Shown piece by piece: positions 1 through 12,900 of a stretch of 64,000 bases of DNA. The position numbers were made by a program, and so were the translations under genes. The stretch covers positions 158,666,635-158,730,634 of the forward strand of contig VDFB02047230.1 in the NCBI GenBank assembly GCA_007258455.2, written 5' to 3'. The first letter of the stretch is position 1. Each line of letters starts with the position of its first letter. This DNA is from Sequoia sempervirens. Its lineage: Eukaryota > Streptophyta > Pinopsida > Cupressales > Cupressaceae. The notes beneath the pieces are model-generated. The model searched no databases and had not been told where the DNA came from. It saw only the letters and a list, made by a program, of their open reading frames with translations.

Positions 1-595
1 TGGACAGAGATAAGATTTGATAAGATTGATAAGGATTTGATTTTTGACAAAAGAGGAAATACAATAAGATGAGATAGATTTTCAAAAGATAGAAAGATTT
101 TGATTTATTGTTTTAAAGGAATTAAAACAAGATAAGATAAGATGTGAAAAGATAGAAAGATTTTGATTCTCTTTTAAAGGAAATAAATCCTCAAAAAGAT
201 GAGAAGGATAATTGATGAATTATCTAATTAAATTAAATTAATTAGATGCACATGAATTTCAATTTTGGAAAGAAAGCGAGAAGATATTTTTAATATTTTA
301 TTAATTGAATAAACATTTGATTTATTTAATTAATGTTAGATTTATGATTTCATTAATTAAATAATATAAATTATTTAATTAAATTAGAAGAATTAATAGA
401 AATGATTTAATTAACATTAGAGGAATTGATGAATTATGCATAGGAAGGGAATAAGTGAAATTAGTCAAATAATTAAGATTTATTTAACTAATTAGATGAT
501 GACATGGGTCCCTAGGGAAAAACATGATACAAGATGTCTAAATGATGTGATGTTGTGACAAGGTATCATAAGAGGACATTTTTTTGATGTCTACA
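1..595. repeat. AT-rich repeat, possible LTR terminus
   Basis: No coding frame is visible. The stretch is rich in TTAATTAA-type words and repeats AAGATAGAAAGATTTTGATT near 85 and 150. It ends in GATGTCTACA at 586-595, resembling the CATGTCTACA end of the foldback element at 25,129. Read on the minus strand it would start TGTAGACATC, a plausible LTR start, but no partner LTR or target duplication is in the window. This is inference from a short terminal match. Confidence 0.3.
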
Positions 596-1144
596 GAAAT
601 CTCTTGTAGTTTTGAGACATTTGTAGTTTTATCTTCTTTACAAACCAACCTGTGCCAAAATCAGTCTCCATGTCATGGATAACTGCTTTTTCAGTTGCAT
701 GGGTATCTGTGAGAATGGAAAATGTAGATGGTATTTGAACCATTCAAGGCATGATTCCTTCAACCTATTCACAAAAAATTTTCCAGCATCTGTCATTCAG
801 ACTGCCCTTGAAACCACCTCATATTCTATTTTCATATTGTAGCTACCAATGCAAGATTGATAACATGGTGTGGTGGAAGAAGTTTGTGTCCCAAGAGTGG
901 CTGGGACATTGGAATTCTCTGCTCCTTGTTCCAAATTCTTAGAGTTTACTGTCACTGATTTCTTCCTGGATATTTTGTTCAATCCAGGACTAGGCATTGG
1001 GGAATCAATTGATTCCCTTTGACACAATTGATTTGTTTACAATGTTCGAGGGGTGTTACCAGATTATTCTTCTATGTATCTAACAAGCGTTGTCCACTCC
1101 ACATTAACCAATTTTTTTACTACCTCTACTCCCAATATGGAAGC
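596..1144. other. Unannotated intergenic stretch
   Basis: Only short opposed ORFs of 63-76 codons are present, with no recognisable domain, splice structure or codon bias. I see nothing further in it. Confidence 0.5.
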
Positions 1145-1335
1145 GAATTCCTCTTTATCTTTTCAGTCTCATGTCTCTATATATATATTTTTAAATTATA
1201 TTTCTTCTTTTAAATTTAGAAATAAAAAACTAAAAACCGCAATTCCTCTTTATCTTTGTCAATCTCATGTCCCTATATATATATTTAAAATTATATTTCT
1301 TCTATTAAATTTTGAAATAAAAAAGTAAAAAGTAA
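1145..1335. repeat. Two-copy tandem repeat (about 95 bp)
   Basis: AATTCCTCTTTATCTTT, then a CTCATGTC(T/C)CTATATATATAT block and ATTATATTTCTTCT, occurs twice in direct succession (about 1,146-1,240 and 1,241-1,335) with small differences. The ORFs of 64 and 91 codons here simply read through the repeat and are not considered genes. Confidence 0.8.
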
Positions 1336-1439
1336 AATTCAAAGAAACAATGGAAACATTTACAAATCTATAAATTGACAATGAATTACCTCATTGTGGC
1401 CAGAGTCTGCTAACAATGCTCACTTCCTTCTATTGCTTG

Positions 1440-1990
1440 AAATTTTGAGGCGACCTAGGGAAAATTATTTTTGTCCAGTCTGTGGAGGCAAATGAAGTAC
1501 ACACTATCAGGTATGAAATTTTACATCCAGTTTGTGGTATGAAAGTTTTGTTTTGTGGGAAAATATGTTTGCTAGGTTTGCTTAGTGTTGATAACCTAGG
1601 GAAAATATGTTCACTGGGTTTGCTTAGTGTTGATAACCTTATCATGAAAACTCTTTCATAATGAAATCTTGCACAAATTTTTCATGGCATTGGTGACTAT
1701 GGCATGACTTGGCAAAACCAAACGGTTTCTGCATTTATTTTTAGTAGTTTCTCAACAGTGACATGTTCACTGGGTTTGCTTAGTGTTGATAACTTAGGGA
1801 AAATATGTTCATTGGGTTTGCTTAGTGTTGATAAACTTATCGTGAAAAATATTTCATAATGCAATCTTGCACAAATTTTTCATGGCATTGGTGACTATGG
1901 CTCGATTGGACAAAACCAAGCGGTTTCTGCATTTATTTTTTAGTAGTTGCTCAGCAGTGACTGACCCAATTCCCAGATTTTCCAAATAGT
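1440..1990. repeat. Nested tandem duplication (about 45-bp and 200-bp units)
   Basis: A unit of about 45 bp containing GGGTTTGCTTAGTGTTGATAA followed by a CTAGGGAAAATATGTTC-type sequence occurs four times (near 1,565, 1,612, 1,765 and 1,812). A larger block of about 200 bp, including CTTGCACAAATTTTTCATGG and GGTTTCTGCATTTATTTTT, is duplicated at about 1,600-1,762 and 1,802-1,965. Small units were thus expanded first and then copied as a larger block, or the reverse. No coding role is apparent. Confidence 0.8.
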
Positions 1991-2384
1991 TCACTATTTC
2001 CTTGATACCTAGGTTAGGGAAAGAATACAGAGGCATCTTGGCTTTGTGCTATAATATTTTGAGCCAAAGCTCAAATGGGTAGGGTAAATTTTTTTGTTGG
2101 TTTCTCAAAGGTTTTACAATTTATAATGATGAGACAATTTAGAGGTTGCCTGGATAGGTTAGGCCATGAACCGTTAAACAATCATGAATTCAAATGCAAT
2201 ACAAAGAGTAGTAAACAATCACGAATTCAATGAAGAAAAAAAATTTGTAACCTTACCTATGGTGTCGCAAACTAAATTGAATTTCTCATCAATTGCTAGT
2301 AGTACCCTGCTCTCTTCCTTCATGTGGCATTTTTCCCTTTTTTTCATCTGATTTCTTCCTCCATGCGGGAAATTTTTAAATTTT

Positions 2385-2485
2385 TTGATTTTGATTAAGT
2401 AGTTGGCACTTTATTAGGCATTAGTTAACACCAACTTTAGTGCCAAATTTTGGCCGTTAATGTAATTTGTTTGGGGTGCCTAAGG
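2385..2485. repeat. Left subterminal motif cluster (GGCACT/AGTGCC)
   Basis: TTGGCACT, CTTTAGTGCCAAA, GGGGTGCC and GGTGGTGCCAAGTGCACC lie within 100 bp in both orientations. Similar words (GGCACTAA, TAGTGCT, GGTGCCAC) recur in opposite orientation near the right end at 18,040-18,180. Closely spaced short repeats in both orientations are typical of the transposase-binding subterminal regions of CACTA elements; binding here is inferred. Confidence 0.5.
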
Positions 2486-2600
2486 TGGTGCCAAGTGCAC
2501 CTAATTAAGCGCTTATCATTGTTGTATAGTGACTATTTTCATTGTTGTGTATCATAGGATTCAGAGTGTTGGAAATAATTCCAACTCCTACCTTGTTTTT

Positions 2601-2909
2601 GTGACCACTGTTGTCACATGGCTCCTTCATCAACTTGGTGGGGTAGAGCGGTTTTTACTGCGGTCCTGCAAGGTGCTTCATCCTTCTCGGCGGTAGTGCG
2701 GTGAAAGCTTCTATGGCGGCACGTGAGTCTTCCTTCTGTTCCTGGCATTGTTGCGGTGACTCCCGCAAGTCTTCTAGCATTGGCGTGTGGTAGTGCGGTG
2801 ACCACCGCTATCCTGCGACTCCTTCATCAACTTGTTGCAGTAGAGCAGTTTTTACCGCACGTGGTCCCGCAAGTTGCTTCTTCCTTCTCAGCGGTAGTGC
2901 AATGAAACC
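2601..2909. repeat. GC-rich direct repeats upstream of the transposase
   Basis: Two copies of a unit of about 110 bp (2,601-2,709 and 2,799-2,909) share CTCCTTCATCAACTTG, GTAGAGC(G/A)GTTTTTAC, CCGCAAG or CTGCAAG, and CGGTAGTGC(G/A)(G/A)TGAAA. The block is far more GC-rich than its surroundings. It sits about 500 bp before the TNP2 coding region, where CACTA elements carry promoter and subterminal binding repeats. Opposed ORFs of 60-63 codons here are by-products of the GC content. Confidence 0.7.
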
Positions 2910-3436
2910 TTATGTGGCAACATTTTTATTCATAGAGGAGGCCATGGAAGAGGATGTGGACGATGTAGAAATACTAAATCACTAAGAGGAAAGTGGGTGG
3001 AAATTGATGAGACAACGAAATCTACATATACAATAGAGGTAAGAAGAGAAAGCAACCTCAACCAAAGGAGGATGGTGTTTATGAATTTACAAATGCTACA
3101 ACATAGAGGAGATATCAATATGTCAAATATATGACTAAAGTGAGGTTTTGTGTTGGATAGCATACTAATTGAAATGATATAATTGGTGTACTAAACATTA
3201 TTTACTATGTTGTGTATTATAGGGGCAAGATGAGGCCATGGCAACAAATTGTGTCATATGAAATGAGGACACAATGGATGAAGCGGGACATCGGGTACTC
3301 AAATTTTGACTTAACTTAGAAAAAAATGGCATGATGGCATTTTTTGATACATCCATCTTTTCTCACAGTATTATTGAAATTTATCATGTATTATCCAATC
3401 TTCACATAAATTAATGAGTGTTGTTGATTATTTTAG

Positions 3437-6400
3437 ATGGAGATTAGAGAAAATGTAGAGCCTGAGCGTTCAACTAGCAAAAGAAGAAGATATGTACGTG
3501 GACATGGACCTAAAAATGTTAAATCACGTAGACAACAATGGGTGGAAGAGGATATGACAATGGATACTGCAGACGCAACAAATGGTTGCATTGAAGAAGA
3601 GGTAGGTCGAGACTATAGTACATGGGATGAATACTTTGAGAAAATTGTTGTTTGTGGATGTTCTATATGTCGTGAAAAGAAGAAATTCAAATGAACGATT
3701 GTAAAAAGACATTACATATATGATGAGCTTCTAGTTGGTAGTATGCCTCCTACAATTGATTAAAACCAAAGAATAATAAATGAGTGTGGACTGATGTTTT
3801 ATAAACTATGTTGTCAAAATTGTGTTTATCAAATAATGCTTGTGTTTGTTGATAGGAAGAATATTTTGATGAAACACATACTAATACCCAAGATCCAACT
3901 GGGTTATTAAGATTTAGATAGGATGATCCAAACCATCCTTTAAACCATACCAAGGTGAGAAGAGAAAGATTGAAGAGAACACTACCACTTGAGAAATTTG
4001 AAGAGTTGATGAGAGTTGCATACACTAATGACATGCCACCTAGCCTTAATGATGATGATCATGATAGTGAAAATGCAATGCATGAAGAAGGATTGAATGA
4101 AATGCTTACAAGTTTCTTTGGGGATGGAAACAATTATGACAGTATTGATGATATGGTTGACAACAACGATGATAGCAAGGGTAATTACCACCAACGTAAT
4201 GTTGATGATAACAACATCAAAGGCTCCATCAAGCAAGCAACAAAGACACCCGTGTTCAAATTGGGTGCAAGTAGAACCTCAAAACTAGCATGCACATTAA
4301 TATTATTAGAAATCAAGTCACTATTTGGTTGGTCAGGATTCACTACCCTATTGAAGTGAGTTGAAATCTATTTCTTACTTTGCATTGTCAATTGGTGTAC
4401 ATAATTCGTAAACATTCATCAACTTCATTTATATTTCTTTAAGGGGATATTAAAACCATATATTGTATATAAACACTCTTAGTATAGATTGACATATCAA
4501 ACATGTTCATCATAATTCAAACATTCAATTGATTTAATCTATGGCAATTTTATAGGGCACTAAAAACTAAAATATTCCCTAAAGAGAATGTGTTTTCATC
4601 AACTTGCAAAGAGGCATGTCTGTTATTGGTTGAGTTGGGGATTGAATATAAGCAAATTCATTCATGTAAAAATGATTGCATTTTATACAAAGATGAATAT
4701 CAAAACAAGGTAGAATACCCTATATGCAAAGAGAAGAGATATCATACAGATGTACAAGGTCCTATAGTTCCAAAGAAGGTTTTATGTCACATGCCAATTA
4801 TACCTAGACTTCAATGAATGTTTAGTTGCAGTTCAATAGCACAATTGATCGACTGACATACAAAAAATAGAAGTAAATATGGATTCATGCAAATTTCGGC
4901 CAACTCCAAAGCAATGAAACACATAGAGGAAAAATGACCAACAAAATTCAAAGATGAACCCCATACTATTAGGTTTGGTCTTGCAATTGATGGAGTGTGC
5001 CCATTCTCTTTCCTGAGCTCAAATTATAGTGTTTGGCCAATCAGATTGATAGTATACAATATTCCCCCATGGATGAGTGTTAGAAAGGAGCACCTTATGT
5101 TGATTCTCGTTGTTCTAGGAAAACATCAAGTTAAAAACATGGATGTTTATCTTGCGCCTTTTATTGATGAGATGCAACTACTATGGAAAGGAATGAGAAT
5201 GTATGACATATCACATCCTCCATCAAATAGGTCCTTCATGTTGTATGGTGTGCTATGTTGGACTATTCATGATTTCCCACGACTTGGTGTTTGTTCTGGT
5301 AAGATAAAATATTTACGTATTTACATTCATAATTTATTTTCATCCCAACTTTCATACTTAGTTTTATACTATTTTTTTGATGTTATTAACATTACTTATT
5401 GAATTGCAGGGCTTCAAACAAAGGGGATATTTTCATGTCCAAGATGTGTAGAACAATTTCAAGGGTGGTATTCTAAAGATCTACATAAATTTATTTACGC
5501 AAAAAATAGGGTTTTTCTACCACTAGATCATAGGTTTAGAAATCGCCTGAAGAATCAATTTGATGGAAAAGTTGAAAATAGAGGCCCTCCCTTGATTATG
5601 GGTCTAGGTGATTGGCTTAAGAAGTATGAAGATGCTGAATTGAAAGCTTGAGAGAATTTTTTTGATCGGGGTGATTCAATTGAAGAACCACAACAAGTTG
5701 TAGTTAATATGCCAGAAGGAATGAAAAGGAAATCCATATTTTATGAGCTCCCTTACTAAAAGGATCTATTAATATCTCACCTATTAGATCCTATGCACAC
5801 CTTCAAAAATGTCCCAGATTCTAGATTTTTACACATATCAGGAAAAGAGAAGGACATCTTGTCTTTGAGGAGAGATATTGCTATTTTGTGTACCAAATTT
5901 GATAGAAAACATTTGTGGCCAAATAGGGAAAATGAAACATATGCAAAAGCTCCATGGATTTTGAAAAAAAAAGAGCTAGACCAACTAAAAAATTTCATCT
6001 GTTCAATAAGGACACCTCCTGGCTATGGCTCATCATTGGCTAAAGCTTTTACAGTTGATGGACATATCATAGGATTTAAAACCCATGATTTTTCATAATT
6101 TAATGAAGGTATTATATATCAACATTTAACATTTACTGGTAGCATTGATTAAGCACTAAATTTATTTTGGTATTTTGTTGTGTAAGAAAAAATTACTAAT
6201 GACCTTTTCATAAATGTGTTTGATAGCATATCATGCCATTGGCAATTAGGGGGGATTCATGTCTTATAGTTGACTTAAGGAATGCCATAAGTCGATTGTT
6301 AGCATTTACAAGGTATGTGGTTATATGAAATGTTCATGTGTGAGAGACATAGAGATATTATATTGAATTTTAATTTATGACTAAAGGTTCATACTAATTT

Positions 6401-8282
6401 AATATTCTTATATTAGGTGGGTGACCTCCAAGGAGATCCATGAATTTGAAGTGCCAAAGTGGAAGAAGGAAATTGCAAAAATTGTATGTGTATTTGAGAA
6501 GGAGCTCCCTACAAGTTTCATGGACCTACAAGTCCTTTTACTTATACACTTAGTCGATGACATTGAATTGGAAGGTGCCATATCAACGAGGTGGATGTTG
6601 TTCTTTGAGAGGTATATGAAAACTCTTAAAAGATATGTCTAACCAAAGGCACATCCAGAGGGTTGCATGGCTGAAGGGTATGTATTGAATGAAGCATTTT
6701 TCTTCCTATGTGAATTCCTTGGTAAGTATTTTGAAGATGGACCATGAGTTTGGGATGAAGAACGAGCAACAAATATTATGGATGGAGAAAAACCACAATC
6801 TAATGGTGTTGAAGTAAAAATTAGTAAGTAAATTCACGATCAGTGTGGTTGTTTTTCTTGCAATCATTAATTTACTTTGCAATTTATTTTTCAAATTAAC
6901 AACATGACATTTGGAGTTTGAAATAAACATTTTGACATGTAATAGGTGTAGATGAAAGTTCTATACTTGACACTTCATTCTGTACCACATGGACTTTATG
7001 AACAAATGGATTGATCTATATGATAAAAAGAGAGAAGAAGTGTTAGAAGCAAGGAGACAGTTTAAGAGATCGAACCCAAGGAATTTCCCACTCATCTTCT
7101 TGGGGAATGGGGAAAATATTGCACACTAGAATGGGCTATTGAACAAATTCAAAATCAAATAGAAGATGTAGGTACAGATTCAAACATAACAAAAGATGAA
7201 ATCAACATGTCTAGAGGATGTGAAAGAAAGGTACAATTGGAATTTTACAAAATGTTGTTTCCTTACAGTTTTAATAGTATTAACTATTTTAATATTCATC
7301 ATTATATTTATTTTCACTGAAATGAATGGTCTTTCACAGGTGAGGAAATATCCAACAATGTGGGCATATGGTCGATATTACTGTGTAGAAAGTGTAGACG
7401 TAAAGAGATGATCCTTCGATTGTGGCATCATGCTTGACTTCGAGCAATCCAATCAATCAAGCTCAAAAGATAAGAATATAATTGAAGGGAAACTCAATAT
7501 GTTGGGAAAATACAAGAAATTATTGAGTTGGATTACCACTCTTTTAAATGTTATATTTTTAAGTGTAGATGGTATGAAGCATTTGAGAGGACACAAAGAC
7601 ATGATACCCATAGTGGAATGTTTTTGATAGATTCCTCATCGTTCCTACCAGAGGATAAGGAGCCTTATGTTCTACCAATTCATTGTGAGTAGGTATTTCT
7701 TTAATTCAAACAAGAAGCGGTAGTGATCATTAATCTATTAATTCATAGCTTATTGTGAATATATACATGTGTTTGTTAATCAATAAAATTGTTATAACAT
7801 ACGTCTAATATATGTGTGTCGTTCATGTGCAGGTATTTTTCTATGAAAATATTTTGGACCCAAAATGGATATTTGTCATACATTATGATCCAAGATTAAG
7901 GCATGTATTTGAAAATGCATTAGTGGATACTGAGAAAAACAATGATGGCCAAGAAAATGAGAGAGAGGGATTAGAGAACATCGAATAAATTGACATCCAT
8001 GATGATGTTGAAGATGGTTATGTTCAGGCACAAGAAGACAACAATCTAGAGTTAGATGATGTTATGGAAGACAACAATATGGATGGTATAGAAAATGATG
8101 ATCCAAATACATCTGGTAACAATATAGATGGTCTACAGTCAAATTTCAATGATGATGAAGATGATGCAGGTCAAGATGAGGATGATGATAATATTAAATA
8201 CTTGAAAAAACATATGAACATTGAAAATGATACACTGGATGACATTGTAGTAGACAATAATGTTAATGACCAAGACTTCTAA
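3437..8282 (+). pseudogene. TNP2-type CACTA transposase, multi-exon pseudogene
   Basis: Cut-and-paste transposase of the En/Spm superfamily, which would bind the element's ends and excise it. Pieces in family order: an N-terminal transposase-associated part with a Cys pair (VCGCSICREKK, near 3,650); the TNP2 core (Transposase_21) with IHSCKNDCILY near 4,660, LAIDGVCPF near 4,985, YNIPPWM near 5,060 and WTIHDFPRLGVCSG near 5,262-5,300, then IFSCPRC and LLDPMHTFKNV near 5,785; DUF4218 (LPTSFMDLQVLL, WMLFFERYMKTLKRYV, 6,500-6,640); DUF4216 (EIIELDYHSFKCYIF near 7,515); and an acidic tail ending at 8,282. Introns fit GT-AG at about 4,354-4,555, 5,300-5,409, 6,107-6,228, 6,312-6,417 and 7,688-7,834. 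In-frame stops lie near 5,649, 5,757 and 6,642, so it is inactive. The family assignment is firm; exon edges are by eye. Confidence 0.9.
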
Positions 8283-8300
8283 ATTTTAGAATTATTGCAA

Positions 8301-8362
8301 TCCATGTTTAAAAAAGGATGATTCTTATGGCCTAAACTTTGAAATGCTTCAGTAATATTATG
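8301..8362 (+). repeat. Repeat R1, copy 1 (just 3' of TNP2)
   Basis: A unit of about 62 bp containing GGATGATTCTTATGGCCTAA and ACTTTGAAATGCTTCAGTAA starts within 20 bp of the TNP2 stop. A near-identical direct copy is at 14,250-14,312. The position suggests the transposase 3' untranslated region. Confidence 0.85.
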
Positions 8363-9930
8363 TTGTACTTGGACAATTGAAAACCTATTTTATTCTCCTA
8401 GTAAGTTTTTTTATTTTCCATTATAGTTCTAGACCAAACAACATTTGCAGGGATGGCCTTTTACACCAATCTTAATTTGTATGAAGTTCACGAACTTGTT
8501 GTCAAGTAGTAAATTCCTTTCGTAGACAAGAAATGTAAAGGATTCATTTAAGAAAAGATAAGTAGTCTCTTTTTGAGGGTAATCCACATGCAAAAAGTAA
8601 AAAGCACATCAAAAAAAAATTGTACAGTAGAAAATCATATTCAATCAGTTATGTGTTATTTCACTTTCATTTATTTTTACTGTATATCTCAAAATTGAAA
8701 TTGTTGTTACATAATGATGCACTGAGAAAATAATATATACAAAAAATGCAAAGAATTTTTTTGAAATTTAACTTGCAACCTACTGTGTTGCGCTGAAAGG
8801 AATCAAGATTGACTGGGACAAGAAATACAAATAAAATTTTGATGATTGTACTTAAAGGTGAACATGATATGAAAAATGTGGACAATGATGGTGCTGAAAT
8901 TGAAAACCCTGATTCTGATGAAATTATTGTTTTATGTCATTAGAGATAAAGAGCACATACAATTTTATATACATAGCAAATGAAGATTTGAAACTAGTAA
9001 ACTGAAAATGTAAACACTGTAATATTTTTCCTTAAACAATAATTCACATACTCACTTACAAAAAAGGGTGAAGCATTTTTTATTCAAACTCTATTTTCTT
9101 TAATAGACATAACAATAAAAGAATATTTACAAGTACAAGAATATATACACTGTTTCATAGAAAATAAGGAATGTTTCATAGAATATACAAGTACAAGAAT
9201 ATTTACAAGTACAAGAATACATACACTGTTTCATACAATATATACATTGTTTCATAGAATTCTAAATTTTCATAGTTATTTGCAATTTGTTGGGTCTCAA
9301 AAACATAGGTTTTTAGACCATAAGAGGGTGCCAATCTCTAAGAGAACTTTAATCCTTAATACAAACCAATTAAAGTAAATTATTTGAAAGGACTTTAATT
9401 CACACCTAACCAAAAACCAATCAAAGCATCCACACAATAACAGTGAATGTGCCCTGATAAATCTTGCAGATTTAAACAACTTGAAAAGACCACTTTGGAG
9501 ACAACAAAGAAATAAATAAGCATGAAAATCAACACAACAATTGAACACTAAAAATGGATTATGAGTTATAATGTATCTACTCCATTATATTGCTCAAAAT
9601 ATAAACATACATAACATGTGTTCTTTTGATATGAATAAGTGGATGAGATGGTCTAGTATCTATTCTAATGGATTGAAATGATGATAATATGATGATCAAA
9701 ATCAGACCTTGGTTTCCCTATTGGTATGGGAAGCAACAAGCTTTAGGTCCGTTCACAAAAGTTACATCATTTCTTAACTAAAGCATAATTAACATAACAT
9801 AGAAACTTAAAAAGAGTTTATTGTTGGATGCACCACAGTCCGTTAATCATCAACAAGTGCCCATGACCACCTAAGATCTGTTCAAGGCTCAAGCACCATG
9901 TTAATGTGTCCAAAACAACCAAACTTTGAC
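8363..9930. other. Spacer between convergent CACTA ORFs
   Basis: There is no supportable gene. A degenerate tandem array at about 9,115-9,262 repeats ACAAGTACAAGAATAT and ACACTGTTTCATA words several times. The 72- and 83-codon minus-strand ORFs here lack any recognisable feature. Confidence 0.6.
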
Positions 9931-9937
9931 TACCTCC

Positions 9938-12900
9938 TCATACAACTCGTGCAAGGAACAAATTAACCTTTGACATGTGATCAATGTATTTCTCCTGGGC
10001 ATAAGTGTTTGCATTCTGTAGAGTGTCTATCATTACATTCTCCAATCCAACAATCCTCCCAAGTTGCTTATGTGCTTTCTTGGGTACCTCATCCTCACCA
10101 TTGATGTCATCAAGGATGCCTAGAAAATATTTTGATATCTCATTTTTCCAAGTTTCTTGATCCTTCAAATTTGTTTCTTCAAAGAAATCTAGCATGGCCA
10201 TACATAGTGGTTGGTTGAAGTCACTCAATTCCTTTGTCAAGATATTCTGAAAGTTTTCATGTGTATGCATGAGGCTTTGACATTCTTGGAGAAAAGCATT
10301 ATTATCTCCATCTTTTTCCTTGATATGGGATTCCATTTCCTTTATCTTATCAAATATACTTCCATGCTCCACGAGGGCCTTGTATGTTTCACTGTGAGCA
10401 TGCCAGACACCATCTACATGTTGGAACATATCTTTGAGTTTCATACAAATTATCCTTGATGCTACTTCTAAAGTAGTATCCTTCAATTTTATTTTTAGTT
10501 CTTCATGTTCCTTTTGATCCTTTTCAAATTTATGCCTCCATTGAGCAGTCTCAGACATGGCCACACTTTTCTTCCATGTTCAATTAAAGGAGAGTAAAGC
10601 CTTGGAGAAGAAGGAAACCTATCTTTTTAGTTGGTTAATTCTTGTTTCAACCTTCCATTTTCTTCTATCAGCCACTAGTTATCTCTTACTAGCTTTTGGA
10701 TCTGGGCTTTGGTGAATTTGGATACATTCACATTCAAGTCGACAGTCTCCAAGGGATTTGTCTCCCCTACTCTTTGCACCAGGAGATGTCCAAAAATATG
10801 ATCATGGTCAATGAGAGAAGGCTTCTTGCTTGGGGGGTAAAGAGCCCAAATTTGCAAAGTGGTATTATCAGGATTGCACCCTGACCCTGTATAGACCCTG
10901 TCACCTGCTTCATCTGTTATTTGCAAAGTTTTATTCTTTCTCTTCAAAAATTTTTCAAACATAATGGTTAAACTAATATCCCACTCAGGAAGGAGCATAA
11001 CTCCAACTTCTTGCAATAATGCTCTTTGTCTCTAAGTAGTCATGTTTCTCATTTCCCTATCAACTTCATGTTGCAACTCTTTCAAGGCATAAGCCTCTTT
11101 CTTAGGGTCAATGTCCTTTAACCTTTCTCTTATTAGTCTTCCTTTATACTCATATATAAAGGACTTAAATTTAGGGGTCTGCACAAAAGTATCATCTACA
11201 ACAAATTCCTGACTTGCATGATGCCTCACATCATCTGATAGCTCATTAGAGGTTTCAAAGGTGATCACACTTCTTTGCAATGGCATCTCATATTGGGGTA
11301 TAACAGGAGCATTAAACTATGAGACTTCTTCTTCCTCCTTAGTGTTATCTTCTTCCATGGATGGGGAACCAACTGAAAAGCTCACTTTAGTAGTAGGCTG
11401 AGGTGATAAGTGATCTAGTGGTGTGATATTTTCTACTTGCCTCCTAGGACCGATGCCCCTTCCTCTTTCAAATGCCACAAGTGGCACATCTCTTATCATT
11501 TCTTCTTCATGGAGGATTAACTATTCAATTCTCTCTATGGGATCTTGTACCTCAAGGAAAGCCCCTACATGGCCTAGCTTATTATTCACCTTCCAAGCCT
11601 CAGCCATCATAACCCTACTGTAGGCATTCATTCTCATCATGTTTTTTTTTCTTCACAATTTTTTATGACATCTTCTAAAAGGAAACTATGCTCATAACCT
11701 TTCAATTTCTAAAAAAATTTGGCATCCCAAATGAAGTGTTCAGGATCAAACTTTTTCCTTTTGTTGCCAACTAGAAAGCCATAATAATCTAGTTTACCAC
11801 TAACCAAGGTGTAGCTTGAATAAGAGATAATAGTGAAATCACCAAAGCATAAAGTGGAAGGCATGAAAGTCTGCCTCCCATAGCTCTTTAAATGCATGAA
11901 AGCTGAAAATGACAATTTCCTTATGATCTCTAAATAAGCAACTTTGTCTAGCACAGTCTTAGGCAACAAATAAGGTGCAACTTCAATTCCATAAACCCTG
12001 ATAACAATACAATCCCCAAACATGTACTAGTCCCCCCAATTGTCATTTATCCCTGCTTCATGACCCATATCTTTTGGCCAAAGAAATATTAAGATCTCTG
12101 GGGAGAGATTGTAGTCACATTTGTGGCCTAGCATCCTGTATAGTGGTTTGACAAAATATTCCTCAAAATATAGGTAGTGGGACCTCCCACACCTGCTGTC
12201 CCACATAGATGTCCACATTTGTATAGGCCTTGAATTTTCATCATTATCTAAGTCTTTTATTCTTAATTCCTCACCCCATATTCCCATCACCTACCCTTGG
12301 TATAATACCATGTGCATGAAAAGAGAATAGTGCTTGAAATTAATAGCTTCACTATCATTCTTGATGATATTGAGGGCATTATTGATGGCCTCCGATAAAT
12401 ACTTTGCATAAACATAGGGTTGGGCATTATGGATTTGGATGTCTATGGCTAAACCATGGGAGAAACTGTCATGTTCTTAGGAACATCATTCCCAGTACTT
12501 GACCAATTGAGTAATAAGTGTATTGAAAGTATTCTTCAAACAAAGCCATAGAGAATGGGGGCTTATCTTCACTAGAGAACCTCATAGTTTGGTTACCTGC
12601 ACCTTTAACCTTATGTAGAGGAAATTTCCACCTCTTGTAACTTGTGTCCATGGTGTGGTATTCCTCCAACAAGTCTCTGATTCATAATTTTGTTTTTAGG
12701 GAAGTGTCTAGCTGAAAAATCATGGAAATATAATTTGGCTTTATGACCATGAACTGTGATCCATCAGGGAAATGAATTCCTCACGTCTTTGAATTGTAAT
12801 TCTTTGCCAACACCTTGATTAACTCTATGTTCACAAAGATGTTGGGTGCTACAAGTTTACCCAAATTTAGATTCCACGAGTTTGACACTAGGCTATGCCA

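Noticed and set aside
9115..9262. Possible CRISPR-like array of short repeats
   Set aside because: Units overlap and are degenerate without unique spacers, and the DNA is plant nuclear.
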